Source: Chelatococcus sp. HY11 (lineage in GTDB: Bacteria; Pseudomonadota; Alphaproteobacteria; Rhizobiales; Beijerinckiaceae). Taken from it: a stretch of DNA of 64,000 nucleotides. The stretch lies in contig NZ_JAHBRX010000001.1 of NCBI RefSeq assembly GCF_018398335.1, forward strand, positions 4,270,001-4,334,000. Reading direction: 5' to 3'. Shown one piece after another: positions 1-8,347 of the stretch. Each line of letters begins with the position of its first letter. The stretch's first letter is position 1. A program made the position numbers and the translations under genes. Under the pieces are notes generated by a model. That model had not been told where the DNA came from, searched no databases, and saw nothing but the letters and a program-made list of their open reading frames with translations.

Positions 1-457
1 CGGCGAACTTGGTCGAGCAGTAGATGCCGAAGCCAGCTGCCGAGCGATAGCCACCTATCGACGAGATGTTAAGGATATGGCCCGAATGCTGCTTCCGCAT
101 TGTCGGCAGTACGGCGCGCGTCACGGCGAGCAGCCCGAACACATTGGTCCGATACAGCGCCTCGACCTCCGCGCCTGTTGCTTCCTCGATCGCGCCGAGC
201 AGGCCGTAGCCGGCGTTGTTCAGCAGCACGTCGATCCGGCCGAAACGTTCCACCGTTGCGGCGACAGCCGCCTTCGCCTGTTCTTCGTCTGTCACGTCGA
301 GCGCGGCGGCGAGAAGATTGGGGCGTTCGCCAAAACGTTCCGACACAGTCCTCGGGTTGCGCGCCGTAGCCACGACGTTGTCGCCTCTGTCGAGCGCCAG
401 TTCAGCGATCCTAGCGCCAAAGCCGCGAGAGGCTCCAGTGATGAACCAGGTTTTCAT
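1..457 (-). CDS. Short-chain dehydrogenase/reductase (SDR), 3' end outside window
   Basis: Translating the minus strand from the ATG at 457 gives an SDR with the N-terminal glycine-rich nucleotide site TGASRGFG, the NNAG motif, and the catalytic Ser followed by YCSTK (Tyr-x-x-x-Lys). The frame is open to the window edge, so the C-terminal part is missing. A purine-rich AAAGGG lies upstream of the start. The family reduces or oxidises carbonyl/alcohol groups with NAD(P)H in the cytosol; the substrate cannot be deduced. It is the last visible gene of a minus-strand series that contains a second SDR. Confidence 0.9.
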   Translation of the reverse strand, partial: MKTWFITGASRGFGARIAELALDRGDNVVATARNPRTVSERFGERPNLLAAALDVTDEEQAKAAVAATVERFGRIDVLLNNAGYGLLGAIEEATGAEVEALYRTNVFGLLAVTRAVLPTMRKQHSGHILNISSIGGYRSAAGFGIYCSTKFA

Positions 458-558
458 GGTCGTGTCCCTTTACGTGCACGGTCGGACTCGCCGACAGGTT
501 GATAATCGCATCAGGGGCGCGCGGCTGTCCGCATTTGCGCCCCTTGCCTTGGCGAGAG

Positions 559-1053
559 CTACTGGTTAAGCTTGACGCGGGTCCACAGATCGTTGAACGC
601 GATGCTGTCGTAGAACGCCGTCGCCTTGACGATCTTGCCGTCTTGCATGTCGAGGAACCAAGCATAGGTGTTCACATAGGGCTTGCCATCTTTTGCCGTA
701 CCAGCCGCGTCGAAATGGATGATGACAGTGGTGCCATCAGAATAGATGTCACGAATTACCGGTTTCAGCCCGACGCTCATGCGCTCAACGAAGGGCCGAA
801 TAACTTGGCCGAGGAATGCCTCGCGGCTGGGATAAGTCTTCGATGCCAATGAGTTGCCTGTGATGGTCCATACGGCGTCTTCGGCAAGCAGGTCGTAGGG
901 GCTACCGGTGCCGGCCGCCCAGGCGTCGAACGAACGCTGGACGATCGTCTTGTTCTCCTTGCCCGAGGATTTGTTCGCCTGCGCGACCGGAATGAAGGCA
1001 GCCGTGGCGAGACTTGCTGCGGCGATCGCGATGAGAGGGCTCAAGCTGGTCAT
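559..1053 (-). CDS. Secreted SnoaL-like / NTF2-fold protein
   Basis: The product is about 164 residues. A hydrophobic N-terminal segment ending near VAQA looks like a Sec signal peptide. The rest fits the SnoaL/NTF2-like pattern (RSFDAWAAG near the start, a conserved W in AVWTITG, and FDAAGTAKDG followed by an aromatic-rich end). The ATG at 1053 is preferred over the in-frame GTG at 1062 because AAAGG sits 8 nt upstream of it. NTF2-fold proteins include isomerases, cyclases and non-enzymes, so no reaction is assigned. It lies between two SDR genes on the same strand. Confidence 0.8.
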   Translation of the reverse strand: MTSLSPLIAIAAASLATAAFIPVAQANKSSGKENKTIVQRSFDAWAAGTGSPYDLLAEDAVWTITGNSLASKTYPSREAFLGQVIRPFVERMSVGLKPVIRDIYSDGTTVIIHFDAAGTAKDGKPYVNTYAWFLDMQDGKIVKATAFYDSIAFNDLWTRVKLNQ

Positions 1054-1166
1054 ATCCGTCACCTTTCTTTCGTTGCAACAACGCCTTACGGAGGGCGCTT
1101 TACCAGTATGGGAAGGGAGAGAGGGAGCGGCGGTCGAAGAACCACCGCTTCAAAGGACTTTCGTGC

Positions 1167-1976
1167 TCAGATCTGGTTGTCCCAAGCAGCGATCTGGTGC
1201 TGCTTCAGCATGTCCTCGATCACTTTCGGCACCACGTTGCGGAACTTCCCGGTGTCGGCCGGCACGACTTCGATCATGCGGTCGATCATCTCTTTCGGAT
1301 CCATCTTGCCTTCCGGCGTGGCGAAGAAATCGTCAAAGCCCTTGCGCAGATCGGCGCGCTTGGTGAAGTTCTTCTTGTCATCCAGCCAGCGGAAGGGGTT
1401 GTCCGCCATGGTCTCGTTGTAACCAGTGTAGTAGGCGCCCGGATTGATGGTCTGGATCCTGATGCCGTAGGTGGCAAGCTCCTGCTGCAACGCTTCGGCG
1501 ATCGATTCCAGCGCGTGCTTGGTCGAGACGTAGGTGCCCCAGTTGGCCGGCGTGAACAGGCCGCCCATGGACGAAGTGAAGACCACCTTCTTGCCGTTGC
1601 TGTTACCCTCGCGCACCCAGCGCTGGATCACGCCTTGGGTGAGGACGAGCGGCAGGAAGACATTGATCTCGAAGTTGCGGCGCACGAGATCGACCGGGAT
1701 CTCCCAGACCGGACCGGCTTCACCCTGGCCGGCATTGTTCCAGAGGATGTCGAAATCCCAGGACTGCGCCTGCCTGATATCATAGGGATCGGTGAGGTCG
1801 AGGCGTTCGACGCGGAAATTCTTCAGGCCGAGTTGCTCCGCTTCCTCGCGCAGCGGCGTCACCTGTGGCGAAACCTGAACAGTGGCGATGATGTTGTGGC
1901 CGTTCTTGGCCATCCCGATGGCGGCGCCTTTGCCGAAGCCGGAACCTGCGCCTGTGATAAGAATGGTCTTGGACAT
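1167..1976 (-). CDS. Short-chain dehydrogenase/reductase (SDR)
   Basis: The protein is 269 residues, a normal classical SDR length. It has the cofactor site TGAGSGFGKG at residues 8-17, the NNAG-type motif in LWNNAGQG, and a catalytic Ser (TSSMGG) with YVSTK as the Tyr-x-x-x-Lys pair. AAAGGAACGACC precedes the ATG. It is an NAD(P)-dependent cytosolic oxidoreductase of unknown substrate. It lies 57 bp from the GlcG/HbpS-like gene and probably shares its transcript. Confidence 0.92.
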   Translation of the reverse strand: MSKTILITGAGSGFGKGAAIGMAKNGHNIIATVQVSPQVTPLREEAEQLGLKNFRVERLDLTDPYDIRQAQSWDFDILWNNAGQGEAGPVWEIPVDLVRRNFEINVFLPLVLTQGVIQRWVREGNSNGKKVVFTSSMGGLFTPANWGTYVSTKHALESIAEALQQELATYGIRIQTINPGAYYTGYNETMADNPFRWLDDKKNFTKRADLRKGFDDFFATPEGKMDPKEMIDRMIEVVPADTGKFRNVVPKVIEDMLKQHQIAAWDNQI

Positions 1977-2032
1977 GGTCGTTCCTTTCTTTGAGTTGGG
2001 ACGTGGTCGGGAAGAGGATGGGTTCTCAGGGA

Positions 2033-2446
2033 TTAGCGGGTGAGGTTCTCGAAAGCAGCGAGCGCGGCCTGTGCGACCTCGGCATCCTGAGACACCGCAC
2101 CGCCGGAAACGCCGACCGCGCCGATGACGCTGCCTTCCGGGCAGCGCAACGGGATACCCCCGCCGAAGGGAGCGAGGCCACCGTTGGTCAGCTCCAAGGC
2201 GTGAGCCGGAGCGCCGGGCTTGCAGTATTCCCAGACTGCTTCGCTGTTCGCTTGGAACAGTACGGCGGTCTTCGCCTTGCTCATCGCTATGTCGATCGAC
2301 GCGAGGACCGCGCCGTCCATCCGTCGGAAGGCCTTGAGGTGGGCGCCGGCGTCAAGCACGGCGATGATCACCGGCAGGCCGATCTCGCGAGCCCTGGCTT
2401 CCGCGCCGTCGATGACGGCCTGGGCCTGGTGAGAGGTGATTTGCAT
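2033..2446 (-). CDS. GlcG/HbpS-like protein (DUF336 family)
   Basis: The 137-residue protein has the family pattern: an N-terminal helix (QAQAVIDGAEARAREIG), then VIIAVLDAGAHLKAFRRMDGA and a glycine-rich GLAPFGGGIPL. It has no signal peptide. AGGAGAACGTC precedes the ATG. Members include the haem-binding HbpS of Streptomyces and GlcG of glycolate loci; many are cytosolic with unknown ligand. It is the first structural gene after the large regulator and upstream of the SDR, consistent with a redox-related operon. Confidence 0.85.
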   Translation of the reverse strand: MQITSHQAQAVIDGAEARAREIGLPVIIAVLDAGAHLKAFRRMDGAVLASIDIAMSKAKTAVLFQANSEAVWEYCKPGAPAHALELTNGGLAPFGGGIPLRCPEGSVIGAVGVSGGAVSQDAEVAQAALAAFENLTR

Positions 2447-2595
2447 GACGTTCTCCTGTCTGCGTCGTCTTGACGAGGAGAAGATCGCTGGAAGGCCGGT
2501 GCTGCGCGAGTTCGGTGTTGTTAAGCGGCGTGAAGCTTTGTGAATGCGATAAGGTCGCGGAAGATAACAATCCCTTGCGAGATCGTGGCTACCGA

Positions 2596-5427
2596 TCAGA
2601 CTGCCTCTGGCGGACGGCCGAGCGCTTCCAGCAGCGCCTTCGCGGCGAGGAGGTCGGCGCTACAGAAGCCTTCGCTGAAGCGGGCATAGGTCGCTCCAAG
2701 CAGCTCGCCTGCCGCATCGCTCCGGCCATGGCTTCGCCACAGACGGGCGAGGCTGGTCGCGGCCCGCAGCCGCCAGGATAGTGCGCCCTGTGCCTCGGCA
2801 ATCGCGATCGCATCCTCCAGTGAGCGTTCGGCTGCCTTCTCGTCGCCGGCCTGTGCCAGCAAGTCGCCGCGAACGCGCAGCAGCTCCGGCATGTTGTAGA
2901 CCGCTGTATTCGCCGAAGGTGCCGTTAGTTCCCCTATGAGCGCGAGCGCCTGGTCGTAGTGGCGCCGCGCCGCGAGGCCTTCCGCCAGCGTGCAGCTTAG
3001 CCAAGCCGAATAGTTCTCGTAACGCGCGGCACGCAGTCTGTTTAGTGCCTCTCTGACGAGATTCACGCCTGCCTCTACCTCGCCGCGCCGGAACATCACC
3101 TCGCCCCTGAAACCGAGGCCCACCGATTGGTAGGGGGCGAGCGAGTGCTCGCCCGCATGTTGGATCAGATGATCCACGTAGTCCTCGACGGCTTCCCATT
3201 CTCCCATCAGGTGGAATACGCTGGCCGAGCCGATGAGCGCCACGCAGCCCGTAACCGGATCGAGATTTGCGATGTCACCGGCCTCGAGCGCAGCCTTCGC
3301 GGCCTGATCTGGAAAGCCCATCTGCCAGAGCGTCCTTGGGATAAGGATCGGTGCGTCGCGATCCGCGCCGAAGAACTTCGTTGTTACCCGGCGGTCGTCA
3401 GTCGGCTGCTGTATCGATTCCCAGAGCGCGTCGCGCGCCGGAGCCAAGTTGCCGTTCAGATGGTGCGAGACGCCGAGCATGGAATATGCGGCGGCGACGG
3501 CGACCGGATCGACGAAGTCGGTGGCGATCGCCGCGGCTTTCTCGGCCATCGACACGAGCGCGGCGAAATCCCCCCTCCGCCGATGGTACATATGCATGCC
3601 GCAGAGCAGACGGAACTGCCCCAAGCTGTCGTCAAGCGACTCGGCGATCTCCAGCGCTCGCGCTAGAGAAGCGTGGGCTTCCTCACTGTTGCCCTGAGAA
3701 AACATCAGAGCTTGGCCGAACGCTAACCGTAACGCCATTTCGCTCGATGTGCCGCGCAGGGAAGCGTCGAGCACCGACAGCGCGCGCTGAGTCCATAGTC
3801 GGCATTCGCCAAGCAGCGACAGGTCGAGGAAAAGTTGGGCCGAGCGGGCGGCGAGTTCGGTGCCGAGCCGAGTGTCGCCCAAATCGGAGAAGGCCCATTC
3901 CAGAGCTGCGCGCACGTTGCTCAGCCTTTCACGAGCCGGCCGTTCGGGTTGGCCAGGTGTATTCACAACAGAGCGGTCGAGAAGATCACAATAAAACGCT
4001 GCATGCCGTCGCGACGTATCGGCCAACTCGCCTGATTCGATGAGCTTCAGCCGCGCATAAGCGCGCGTCGTGTCAAGAATACGGTAACGGGTGCGGCCAT
4101 CGCCTGAGTCGGCGACGACTAGAGATTTGGAAACCAGCTGCACCAGGGCCTGGACAACCTGCGCATCATCCACACCATTACCGGCGGCTACGACCTGCGT
4201 TTCCTCAAGCATGAACTGTCCGACGAAGACGGAGAGACGCCTCAGCACGGTTCGCTCGCGATTGTCCAGCAGCTCATAGCTCCAGTCGAGCGTCGCGCTG
4301 AGCGTCTGGTGCCGCGGCAGCGCCGTACGCCGTCCTTGCCAGAGCAAGTTCAATCGTCCACCCAGCTGCGCGGCAGTCTCGCGCAATCCTTGCAGCGTCA
4401 CGCGCGCGGCCGTCAGTTCCACCGCAAGCGCGATGCCATCCACCTTGCGGCAGATGTCGGCGACGATTTCGGCGTCCGCATCGCTAAACTCGGCGCGATA
4501 GCCGGCGGCCACCGCTCGCTCAAGGAAAAGCCGGGCAGCAGGATAGTTGGCGATGGTCTCGGCGGAAATTACGGCGTCGTCGGGCGGAAACGCCAGCGAT
4601 GCAAGCGGATAAACGTGCTCACCATCGGCGCGCAAAGCTTCACGACTTGTTGTAAGGACAGCTACACCCGGTGCCTCCTGGCAGATTAACTCTGCCAGCT
4701 CGGCCGCCGAATCCACGACATGCTCACAACAATCGAGTACAACCAGCATTCGCCGCTCGCGCAGATAGTTGACCACATTGCTCGTCGCGCTGCCCGATTG
4801 AAGCAGGTTGAGCACGCAGGCGAGCGACTCGACCACCGGTACGTCCGATTTGCGCATGCTCAAATCCATGAACTGCACGCCGTCGGGGAAAGTGCCGGCC
4901 AGCTGGCTCGCCACGGATAAGGCCACCGTCGTCTTGCCGATGCCCCCGGGGCCATGAATGGTAACAAAGCGCCGCGACTGCACGATGCTGGCGATCTCAC
5001 TGACTTCGCTCTCGCGTCCTACCACCAGGTTCGACCGTCGCGGTAGATTTGCCAAAATGTCGGGTTGGCAAAGCGCCGTCGCGATCGCGTCCGGCTGATT
5101 GGTCCTGCGATCGACGGCGGCGACGAAGCAATAGCCGCGACCGGCGATGTTCGTCACATAGCGCGCGCCCTCCCGTCCGTCGCCCAATGCTTTGCGCAAC
5201 CCGGCGACATGCACGCGCAAGCTGCTCTCCTCTACGGTTACACCGGACCAGACATGGTCAATGAGCTGTTGCTTGGTGACGACATTGCCGGCGTTCTCCA
5301 CCAGCATGATCAGTATGTCGAGCGCGCGGCTGCCGAGTTGCACAGGCGCGCCCTGCTTCATCAGGCGGCGCTCCTGAACGAACAAGGCGAACGGACCGAA
5401 TTCCGAAGCTTGTACGGAAGATGACAT
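2596..5427 (-). CDS. Winged-helix regulator with NTPase and helical-repeat domains
   Basis: The protein is 943 residues. Residues 10-105 form an OmpR/CadC-type winged helix (PVQLGSRALDILIMLVENAG, then an R-x-HVAGLRKALGD recognition region and RYVTNIAGRGYCF). A nucleotide-binding domain follows, with Walker A GPGGIGKTT at 159-167 and a Walker B-like LVVLDCCEH. The C-terminal half is rich in Ala/Leu helices like TPR arrays. This is the layout of large STAND-type ATPase activators with N-terminal winged helices. GAGGGGACC precedes the ATG. It lies upstream of the SDR/GlcG genes in the same direction and probably controls them. Confidence 0.85.
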   Translation of the reverse strand: MSSSVQASEFGPFALFVQERRLMKQGAPVQLGSRALDILIMLVENAGNVVTKQQLIDHVWSGVTVEESSLRVHVAGLRKALGDGREGARYVTNIAGRGYCFVAAVDRRTNQPDAIATALCQPDILANLPRRSNLVVGRESEVSEIASIVQSRRFVTIHGPGGIGKTTVALSVASQLAGTFPDGVQFMDLSMRKSDVPVVESLACVLNLLQSGSATSNVVNYLRERRMLVVLDCCEHVVDSAAELAELICQEAPGVAVLTTSREALRADGEHVYPLASLAFPPDDAVISAETIANYPAARLFLERAVAAGYRAEFSDADAEIVADICRKVDGIALAVELTAARVTLQGLRETAAQLGGRLNLLWQGRRTALPRHQTLSATLDWSYELLDNRERTVLRRLSVFVGQFMLEETQVVAAGNGVDDAQVVQALVQLVSKSLVVADSGDGRTRYRILDTTRAYARLKLIESGELADTSRRHAAFYCDLLDRSVVNTPGQPERPARERLSNVRAALEWAFSDLGDTRLGTELAARSAQLFLDLSLLGECRLWTQRALSVLDASLRGTSSEMALRLAFGQALMFSQGNSEEAHASLARALEIAESLDDSLGQFRLLCGMHMYHRRRGDFAALVSMAEKAAAIATDFVDPVAVAAAYSMLGVSHHLNGNLAPARDALWESIQQPTDDRRVTTKFFGADRDAPILIPRTLWQMGFPDQAAKAALEAGDIANLDPVTGCVALIGSASVFHLMGEWEAVEDYVDHLIQHAGEHSLAPYQSVGLGFRGEVMFRRGEVEAGVNLVREALNRLRAARYENYSAWLSCTLAEGLAARRHYDQALALIGELTAPSANTAVYNMPELLRVRGDLLAQAGDEKAAERSLEDAIAIAEAQGALSWRLRAATSLARLWRSHGRSDAAGELLGATYARFSEGFCSADLLAAKALLEALGRPPEAV

Positions 5428-5495
5428 CAGGTCCCCTCAACCTTCGAAATTGCGCTAAAGCTGAGACGAAGCTTAAGTGTCCTCGTTAAACGGGC

Positions 5496-5529
5496 CAGTG
5501 CGCCCAGTGCTTTTTTTGTATGGCAGTGC
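5496..5529. promoter_or_regulatory. Three CAGTGC direct repeats upstream of the regulator gene
   Basis: CAGTGC occurs at 5496-5501, 5505-5510 and 5524-5529, the last two followed by T-runs. The site lies 70-100 bp upstream of the winged-helix regulator start. OmpR-type domains commonly bind direct repeats, so this could be an autoregulatory operator; that is inference. Confidence 0.35.
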
Positions 5530-5619
5530 TTTTGTCGAAAAACAGAACCGCAGACTTAGCTCACATTCTCGATAGACGAAGCATGCAAGAAAAGACGGGC
5601 CCCATTAACACAACAGCCT

Positions 5620-6525
5620 TCAGAATTTGCGGCTGCGCCGCCAGGCTCCGGGCGTGTCGCCCACGGCGCCACTAAACGCGCGGGTGAAATGGCTTTGGTC
5701 GGCGAAGCCACAGTAATGAGCTATTTCATCTATCGGCAACGCCGAATTCAGCAGCAAGCTTTTGGCACGCTCGATTCGCTGGGCAAAGAGCCAGCGCATG
5801 GGTGTCAGTCCTGTCGTCGCCTTAAAAGCGCGAGCGAAATGAGCTCGTGAAAGGCCGCAATTGCGCGCTAGTTCCTCAAGTCCAATCTTGCCGTCCATGT
5901 TTGCCAGCAGCATGTCCTTGGCGCGGCGTTCCTGCCACGCTGCAAGCGCTGACCTGCGCGGCGTCGGCCAGGCAGCGGCCTCCCCATGCCTGGCTGCCAA
6001 ATGCGTGACCATCGCGAGGCTAACATGATCAATGAAAAGCCGGTTGATTGCTGGCCCCTGATGGAGGGCGGGTAGGAGGCATTCTCCGAGATGCCAGATC
6101 ACGGGATCATCGATCGGATCTCCAAACGAGGCACGCAATGTAATCGGCCGCCGTGTTTCGTTCTCCTCGGCGATGAGGTCCAAGGAGGCGCGCGGCACGT
6201 AGAAGGCCAAGCAATCGACAGCGGCGCGCACGATCGACTGGTGTTCTTGATGGAGATCGAGCAGAAGGAATTGCCCGCGATCAAGAGGTTTCATATCGAC
6301 AGGCTTTCCGTCGATCCAATAGGGATTGGCCGGGATTGCCCGCCTCTGAAGAAAAACGAGAAACGCGTCTTCCCTCCCGATCCGCGTGGCCGCCTCGCTG
6401 TCGCGTTCCTCCCAGGCGAGATGAGTTGTCATGAAATCAGCTGTCTGCAGCAATCGAGCTTCGATCGTCGGCGGGGACTTAACGCCGACCGAGTCTCCAA
6501 GTTTGTCGCCATAGGCGCCTGACAT
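5620..6525 (-). CDS. AraC-family transcriptional regulator
   Basis: The 301-residue protein has a C-terminal double helix-turn-helix of the AraC type from about residue 195: GLEELARNCGLSRAHFARAFKATTG, PMRWLFAQRIERAKSLL, then IAHYCGFADQSHFTRAF. The N-terminal two thirds is a ligand-sensing type domain without a recognisable catalytic motif. It is transcribed toward the large regulator 193 bp away. A role in controlling the SDR/GlcG locus is inferred from position only. Confidence 0.9.
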   Translation of the reverse strand: MSGAYGDKLGDSVGVKSPPTIEARLLQTADFMTTHLAWEERDSEAATRIGREDAFLVFLQRRAIPANPYWIDGKPVDMKPLDRGQFLLLDLHQEHQSIVRAAVDCLAFYVPRASLDLIAEENETRRPITLRASFGDPIDDPVIWHLGECLLPALHQGPAINRLFIDHVSLAMVTHLAARHGEAAAWPTPRRSALAAWQERRAKDMLLANMDGKIGLEELARNCGLSRAHFARAFKATTGLTPMRWLFAQRIERAKSLLLNSALPIDEIAHYCGFADQSHFTRAFSGAVGDTPGAWRRSRKF

Positions 6526-7277
6526 GACCTACCGCCAATAGTTGGATGGATGCCCTCGCCGCTAACAGAGGCACGGCATACCGCTCTTGTCCAGCGCTCC
6601 CCCGTCGGAACAACGACGGTGTCCGCACATAGCTCAGAGTGTAGCCGCACCTTCAGACGCAAGAAAGCTGCCCGTGGCCGTGTCACAGCCTGAAGCTGGC
6701 GAGAGCAACACCTTGCGTCTATGAGACTGGGCGCCCGGACGGGCTGCTGTTCCTGTGAGGTTGCCCATGCTCCCGCTTCACGGGCGCAGCTTTCGCCGGC
6801 CGGAGGTTGCCGCGATCCTTGGCGTGACCGATCCTGTCGTGGCGCATCTCGAGCGCATCGCTCTCGACCCCGGGGCTGACGGCAAGAGATGCCGCCTGCC
6901 TGGCGAGGCGGAGAAAGAAGCCGAGAGGCATGCCGAACGACGGCCCCAAAACGCTATTCTCTGAGCGAGATCGAGCCGGAAGCCACGCACGCTCTGTGAC
7001 CTGTGTCATGTGACGCGGCTTCCCTGCGCTCGGAAGTGACGGAGTGCCGCGAGGCTTTTCCATATCTTACAAGGTGGAAAAACCCACGCCCCCTCCGTGC
7101 GGAGAGCCACGTCCCGAACGGAACGGGAACACGTGGGCCGGAAATCAGGTACGGTTGTGTACGAGGATGAGAACATCAGAGGCACAAAAGTGTCTAGGCA
7201 AAGTGTCTAGAAAACGGTTGAGAGCTGCGTCGCTCTACAGCCATTCTCTATAAGAAATTAATTCAATTGAATAAATT
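6526..7277. other. Gene-poor chromosomal stretch before element A
   Basis: About 750 bp hold no open frame that I can support. Frames on both strands (such as 6755-6964 on plus and 6719-7063 on minus) have no recognisable domain and no good start. The only structures seen are the inverted repeat at 7107-7136 and two copies of AAGTGTCTAG at 7189-7198 and 7201-7210. It may be decayed sequence. Confidence 0.4.
7107..7136. repeat. Interrupted inverted repeat
   Basis: CCACGT (7107-7112) followed by CCCG (7113-7116) pairs with CGGG (7124-7127) and ACGTGG (7131-7136), with a 3-nt bulge on the right arm. No T-run follows on either strand, so it is not an obvious intrinsic terminator. Confidence 0.45.
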
Positions 7278-7289
7278 TGGTAGCGGAGG
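7278..7289. repeat. Left attachment core of element A
   Basis: TGGTAGCGGAGG is identical to 49534-49545, with mismatches on both sides (7277/49533 and 7290/49546). The first three bases would be the complement of the tRNA CCA end. The site lies just outside the last gene and terminator of the phage late operon, as expected for attL. Confidence 0.65.
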
Positions 7290-7394
7290 CTCGTCTTGAA
7301 CATCCTCCCCGCTTATGGAACATCCGGAGAACGATCTTAGCCAAGTCCTTGTGACACTTCGCATTCGGCAAGGCCCCGAGAAATAGGTGGGCAC

Positions 7395-7417
7395 AAAAAA
7401 GGCGCCGCGAGGGCGCC
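7395..7417 (-). terminator. Intrinsic terminator at end of minus-strand operon
   Basis: On the minus strand GGCGCC-N5-GGCGCC (7417-7401) is followed by six T (7400-7395). It lies 27 bp past the stop of the last minus-strand gene and would end the transcripts of element A before attL. Confidence 0.8.
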
Positions 7418-7443
7418 TTCTCTGTTTCAGGGGCTTGGTCGAA

Positions 7444-7794
7444 TCAGGCGGCGTTCGCTGCCTTCACACCATCGGCCACCCACCGCCACTGACCGCACTC
7501 AAGGCCCCACCGCGCGATGATGTCCGCCCGAGCCCGCCGCTCGGTCAGGTCGTTCGGCAGGCGGTGTGTTGCCTCCTCCTGCACTGCTGCCAGCATGAAG
7601 CTCAGGCGCTCGACCTCGAACCCGAGAAGGTCCTCCACCGCCCCGCTCGACGTGGCGCAGTGAACCGCCAGCACGTCCTTGGCCGTGTTGATGGCGAGAT
7701 AGAGGGCGGACAGCCGGGTCATCTCCACCCCGGACAGATCCACGTCCAGGATCGTCGCGTCCGGTGTCGTTTCGGTCAGGGAGAGGCCCGTCAT
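7444..7794 (-). CDS. Unknown phage protein
   Basis: The 116-residue product starts MTGLSLTETTPD and contains helical segments (LSALYLAINTAKDVLAVH, LSFMLAAVQEEA). I recognise no domain. The ATG at 7794 overlaps the stop of the upstream gene by four bases, so it is probably translated by coupling; a longer frame upstream is basic and out of character. It is the last gene of the left-end operon. Confidence 0.6.
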   Translation of the reverse strand: MTGLSLTETTPDATILDVDLSGVEMTRLSALYLAINTAKDVLAVHCATSSGAVEDLLGFEVERLSFMLAAVQEEATHRLPNDLTERRARADIIARWGLECGQWRWVADGVKAANAA

Positions 7795-8036
7795 GCGGCA
7801 CCTCCCGTCTTGGCGATGGCGTTCTTGACGATCTCGCCTTCGATCGTCTTTTCGAGGGACTGCCACCAGCGATCTTCAACCGCGCTATCGAAGTCGCACC
7901 AAGCATCGATGATCACGCCATCGGGCACGCCTGGGAAAGCGGCTTCGGCCGCCTTCCACACGTCTTCACCTTTCTCGTGGGCCTGCTCCATCACTTGGAT
8001 GATCTGAGCGCGGACCTGTTTCCGGATGTCGTTCAA
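7791..8036 (-). CDS. Unknown small phage protein
   Basis: The 81-residue protein is charged and helical (RKQVRAQIIQVMEQAHEKGE, EDRWWQSLEKTIEGEIVK). No family is recognised. It overlaps both neighbours by four bases in a tightly packed minus-strand operon downstream of the antirepressor-like gene, so it belongs to that transcription unit. Confidence 0.6.
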   Translation of the reverse strand: MNDIRKQVRAQIIQVMEQAHEKGEDVWKAAEAAFPGVPDGVIIDAWCDFDSAVEDRWWQSLEKTIEGEIVKNAIAKTGGAA

Positions 8037-8347
8037 AGCTGACCTCCCGTCCCGGGCAACCGCCGGATAGCCGTCTGGAGGCGGCGCTTGGCGTTGTACG
8101 TCTCGCGCTTCGCCCGCTCCACAGCGTCATACTGCTGTTCGGTGAAACCCTTCATCGCCTCCCATTCGGGCGTGTTGAAGTCGACGTGCGGGACGCTGTG
8201 CGCCTCCTTCCACACCCGATAGCCGTCATGGAGATCCTGGACCCGGCACTTCTGATCGAACTCGCAACGCTCGAGCTCAACGGCCCGGCGAGCGATCTCG
8301 ATCATCAGCGGCAGATGCTGTGTCATGGTGAGAATGTCGGCCTTCAT
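8033..8347 (-). CDS. Unknown small phage protein
   Basis: The 104-residue product is helical and charged (LPLMIEIARRAVELERCEF, DAVERAKRETYNAKRRLQTA). No conserved domain is recognised. Its ATG overlaps the stop of the antirepressor-like gene by four bases, implying translational coupling. Confidence 0.6.
   Translation of the reverse strand: MKADILTMTQHLPLMIEIARRAVELERCEFDQKCRVQDLHDGYRVWKEAHSVPHVDFNTPEWEAMKGFTEQQYDAVERAKRETYNAKRRLQTAIRRLPGTGGQL

Noticed and set aside
6719-7063. Minus-strand frame of 114 codons and plus-strand frame 6755-6964 as genes or intron remains
   Set aside because: No domain, no start signal, and no catalytic RNA domain V that I could recognise.
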